Below are positions 7,531-8,609 of a stretch of 8,609 nucleotides of DNA, piece by piece. The notes below the pieces were generated by a model. The model saw only the letters and a list, made by a program, of their open reading frames with translations, ran no database searches and was not told where the DNA came from. The stretch's first letter is position 1; the number at the start of each line of letters is the position of its first letter. Location of the stretch: positions 1 through 8,609 of the forward strand of contig JBBQBQ010000146.1 in the NCBI GenBank assembly GCA_038317685.1. The letters are read 5' to 3'. The DNA comes from JBBQBQ01 sp038317685 (lineage in GTDB: Bacteria; Desulfobacterota; Desulfuromonadia; Desulfuromonadales; DDH964). A program made the translations under genes and the position numbers.

Positions 7531-7549
7531 TTCATTTTTGTAAAATGAA
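7531..7549. repeat. Perfect 8-bp inverted repeat with 3-base spacer
   Basis: TTCATTTT-TGT-AAAATGAA lies 41 bases after the dinD stop and about 100 before mntA. It could be a weak hairpin ending dinD transcription or a dyad operator for the toxin-antitoxin operon. It has no GC-rich stem and no following T-run, so a regular intrinsic terminator is unlikely. Confidence 0.45.
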
Positions 7550-7575
7550 GAATGGAAACACGACCCCCATGATCA

Positions 7576-7603
7576 CCCCTTGCAGAAAAAATCTTTGAAG
7601 GGG
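7576..7603 (+). other. Candidate hairpin upstream of mntA
   Basis: CCCCTT (7576-7581) can pair with AAGGGG (7598-7603), and AGA/TCT (7584-7586, 7592-7594) can pair inside the loop. It lies in the 161-base gap between dinD and mntA. No T-run follows, so it may be a leader structure rather than a terminator. I see no convincing promoter in this gap. Confidence 0.3.
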
Positions 7604-7640
7604 CTACTTTCTCGGGTAAGCTGAAACCGGTTTTGTCCTC

Positions 7641-7646
7641 GGAGGT
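7641..7646 (+). promoter_or_regulatory. Ribosome binding site of mntA
   Basis: GGAGGT stands four bases before ATG 7651 and favours that start over the in-frame TTG at 7633. Confidence 0.55.
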
Positions 7647-7650
7647 GGCC

Positions 7651-7935
7651 ATGACCCAGCAACAGACCGAACAGACCCTGGTCGAGATTCTGAAAAAGCA
7701 CGATGCGGCCCGCGTTGGCATCTTCGGCTCCCGCGCCCGCGGCGACGCTCTCCCAGGCAGCGATCTCGACGTTCTGGTCCAGTTTCGTCACACCAAAAGC
7801 CTGTTGACGCTGGTCGGCATCGAACGCGAATTGAGCGAGGCTTTGGGGGTCAAGGTCGATCTTTTGACCGAGGCCGCCATCAGCCATCACCTGATCGAGC
7901 GTATCAAGGCCGATCTGAAGGTTCTCTGCCAATGA
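7651..7935 (+). CDS. mntA: MntA-type nucleotidyltransferase antitoxin (MNT domain)
   Basis: A 94-residue minimal nucleotidyltransferase of the pol-beta superfamily. Its core motif is complete: GSRARG at residues 26-31, SDLD with the metal-binding D38 and D40, and the third acidic residue D70 in VKVDLLTE. Proteins of this type form MNT/HEPN (type VII) toxin-antitoxin pairs, in which MntA adds AMP to a tyrosine in the active-site region of the HepT RNase and silences it. The following frame is just such a HEPN protein, starting at an ATG that overlaps this stop (ATGA, 7932-7935), so the pair was built for coupled translation. The partner is frameshifted, which leaves this antitoxin possibly without a target. 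The protein is typical in length and looks intact. Minimal nucleotidyltransferases are also found alone, so the function is inferred from the neighbour. Confidence 0.88.
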   Translation: MTQQQTEQTLVEILKKHDAARVGIFGSRARGDALPGSDLDVLVQFRHTKSLLTLVGIERELSEALGVKVDLLTEAAISHHLIERIKADLKVLCQ

Positions 7936-8307
7936 CGCAGCGGGACGACAGGGTCTACCTTCGGCACATTCTGGAAGCGATGGAACAGATCGACGAGTAC
8001 CTTGCCGGGGGTGGAGGACGAGCGCTTTCGCAGCACCCGTCTCATTCAGGATGGCGTCATCCGCCAGATCGAAATCATCGGCGAAGCCACTAAAAATCTC
8101 TCTCAATTTGTGCGGGATATGGCCCCCGAGGTTCCCTGGAGGGACATGGCGGGGATGCGCGACAAGCTGATTCATCAATATTTCGGCGTCGATCTCGACG
8201 CTGGTCTGGCCACCGCCCGTCAGGATATTCCCGCCTTGAAGCAGATCGTTTCGAAGCTTTTGGCGGCCTTGTTGCGGCCTTGGGGTCGGACCAGGGTAAA
8301 TATATAA
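7932..8307 (+). pseudogene. hepT: HepT-type HEPN RNase toxin, frameshifted
   Basis: Translation from ATG 7932 gives a normal HepT N terminus (TQRDDRVYLRHILEAMEQI) for about 26 residues, then leaves the family. In that frame it stops at 8091 after 53 residues. The rest of the family sequence continues one base ahead: VEDERFRSTRLIQDGVIRQ, then IIGEATKNLS, VPWRDMAGMRDKLIHQYFGVD, to TAA at 8305. The break sits at five consecutive G (8007-8011); with four G the frame would read LAGVEDERF and give one protein of about 124 residues. The HEPN catalytic signature R-x4-H-x-Y is intact (RDKLIHQY, 8158-8181), including the tyrosine that MntA would modify in such systems. Either the toxin is inactivated, or the extra G is a sequencing or assembly error, or G-run length switches expression. 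The last 13 or so residues look like a non-family extension. Confidence 0.85.
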
Positions 8308-8336
8308 AATCATAGATAAAACCTTGGTTTTTACCC
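8294..8336 (+). terminator. Candidate hairpin at the end of the mntA-hepT unit
   Basis: GGGTAAA (8294-8300) can pair with TTTACCC (8330-8336). An alternative inner 14-base palindrome, AAAACC-TT-GGTTTT (8318-8331), is followed by one further T. Stems are AT-rich, so termination would be weak. The two structures share bases at 8330-8331 and would largely be nested. Placement directly at the end of hepT is the main support. Confidence 0.3.
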
Positions 8337-8348
8337 CCGAATATTGCC

Positions 8349-8386
8349 TTATAAGCCGATTTTTAGGGTCAAAAATGAGCCTATAA
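8349..8386. repeat. 38-bp interrupted inverted repeat
   Basis: Two arms of 16 bases flank AGGGTC (8365-8370). TTATA (8349-8353) pairs with TATAA (8382-8386), GC (8355-8356) with GC (8379-8380) and ATTTTT (8359-8364) with AAAAAT (8371-8376); 13 of 16 positions are complementary. It lies between the broken hepT and the transposase remnant, where REP-like sequences recognised by RAYT transposases would be expected. It could equally be an operator or a bidirectional hairpin. Confidence 0.5.
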
Positions 8387-8411
8387 TTCACCGGAAAACG
8401 TAACCATGCCG

Positions 8412-8418
8412 AAGGGGG
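8412..8418 (+). promoter_or_regulatory. Ribosome-binding-site-like AAGGGGG before the transposase remnant
   Basis: AAGGGGG ends five bases before GTG 8424. This favours GTG 8424 over the in-frame ATG at 8406, which has only a weak A-rich stretch upstream. Confidence 0.35.
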
Positions 8419-8523
8419 CTATCGTGCCAAGAGCGGATCGGTATTGTCTGCCAGCCTACGTCAGGCACATTACCCACCGCCGCCATCAACCGAAGGTTGG
8501 CCTGGTCCGACCCAGGGCCCCTG

Positions 8524-8563
8524 CCCCCAACAACCGGGGGGAGAGTCAAAGGGTCAACTCTCC
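8524..8563. repeat. Two adjacent small inverted repeats
   Basis: CCCCC (8524-8528) faces GGGGG (8536-8540) across AACAACC, and GGAGAGT (8540-8546) faces ACTCTCC (8557-8563) across ten bases. Both stems are perfect. They lie inside the non-family part of the transposase frame, which argues that this stretch is structural DNA rather than coding. Confidence 0.45.
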
Positions 8564-8576
8564 ATTCTCCATTTTT

Positions 8577-8609
8577 GAAGAAATTAAAGGGGTCGAAGAA
8601 ATTAAAGGG
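8577..8609 (+). repeat. 18-bp direct tandem repeat, cut by the window edge
   Basis: GAAGAAATTAAAGGGGTC (8577-8594) is followed at once by a second copy, of which 15 bases (8595-8609) are visible and identical. More copies may follow. Similar AATTAAAGGGGTC sequences occur, as I recall, near RAYT-type transposases in several proteobacteria; that link is from memory and unchecked. Confidence 0.7.

Larger units (their letters stand above)
8424..8609 (+). pseudogene. N-terminal remnant of a REP-associated tyrosine transposase (RAYT, Y1/IS200-like)
   Basis: From GTG 8424 the frame reads MPRADRYCLPAYVRHITHRR, which matches the usual N terminus of RAYT-type Y1 transposases as I remember it (M-P-R-x-x-R...P-G-Y...H-I-T-x-R). 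After about 22 residues, at HQ, the similarity ends. The family would continue into a hydrophobic, basic helix, but here the frame reads proline- and arginine-rich sequence (PKVGLVRPRAPAPNNRG) and stays open only because of base composition. The HUH motif and catalytic tyrosine, which lie further downstream in intact members, are absent in the window. It is most likely a deletion remnant joined to non-coding DNA with inverted and direct repeats. The frame is still open at the window end, so a longer product cannot be excluded. Confidence 0.55.

Noticed and set aside
7573..8391. 272-codon minus-strand open frame over mntA and hepT
   Set aside because: The plus strand encodes clear MNT and HEPN motifs; the minus frame is an antisense reading of them.
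8308..8609. CRISPR array or tRNA gene
   Set aside because: There are only two adjacent 18-bp units without spacers, and no cloverleaf could be drawn in this stretch.

Overview
The window looks like chromosomal DNA of a high-GC deltaproteobacterium of the Desulfuromonadales/Geobacterales kind (Geobacter, Desulfuromonas, Pelobacter relatives). This is inferred from the hydrogenase-4-like operon, its Ehr-type large subunit and a remnant of a REP-associated transposase family that I recall from that group. No marker gene fixes the taxon.

Positions 1-6418 hold a tightly packed plus-strand operon in the order hyfB (3' part only), hyfC, hyfE, hyfF, hyfG, hyfI. Stop and start codons overlap at B/C, E/F and G after F, and gaps elsewhere are 1-12 bases. 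The products form a complex I/group 4 [NiFe]-hydrogenase-like membrane complex: two antiporter-like proton channels (B, F), the NuoH-like anchor (C), a NuoK-like subunit (E), a fused NuoC-NuoD-like large subunit (G) and a NuoB-like iron-sulfur subunit (I). The large subunit lacks the Ni-Fe site: all four positions that hold Ni-ligating cysteines in true hydrogenases are serines (S237, S240, S498, S501). The small subunit keeps its four cluster cysteines. The complex is therefore best read as an energy-converting-hydrogenase-related (Ehr) complex that pairs some unknown redox reaction with ion pumping, not as a hydrogen-evolving enzyme. No HyfD-like or HyfH-like (polyferredoxin) gene occurs at the usual places.

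Positions 6419-8609 are accessory DNA, visibly less GC-rich and less compact. They hold an orphan C-terminal coding scrap after hyfI, a dinD gene (BRO-N domain, DNA-damage-inducible protein D) with a plausible promoter, then an MNT/HEPN toxin-antitoxin pair. In that pair mntA is intact, but hepT carries a +1 frameshift at a run of five G. The last 300 bases hold inverted repeats and the first ~22 codons of a RAYT-type (REP-associated tyrosine) transposase. That reading frame then runs into unrelated sequence and ends in an 18-bp direct repeat cut by the window edge.

The main points for follow-up are the four-for-four Cys-to-Ser replacement in the large subunit, the missing electron-input subunit, the frameshifted hepT, and the inverted and direct repeats around the transposase remnant.
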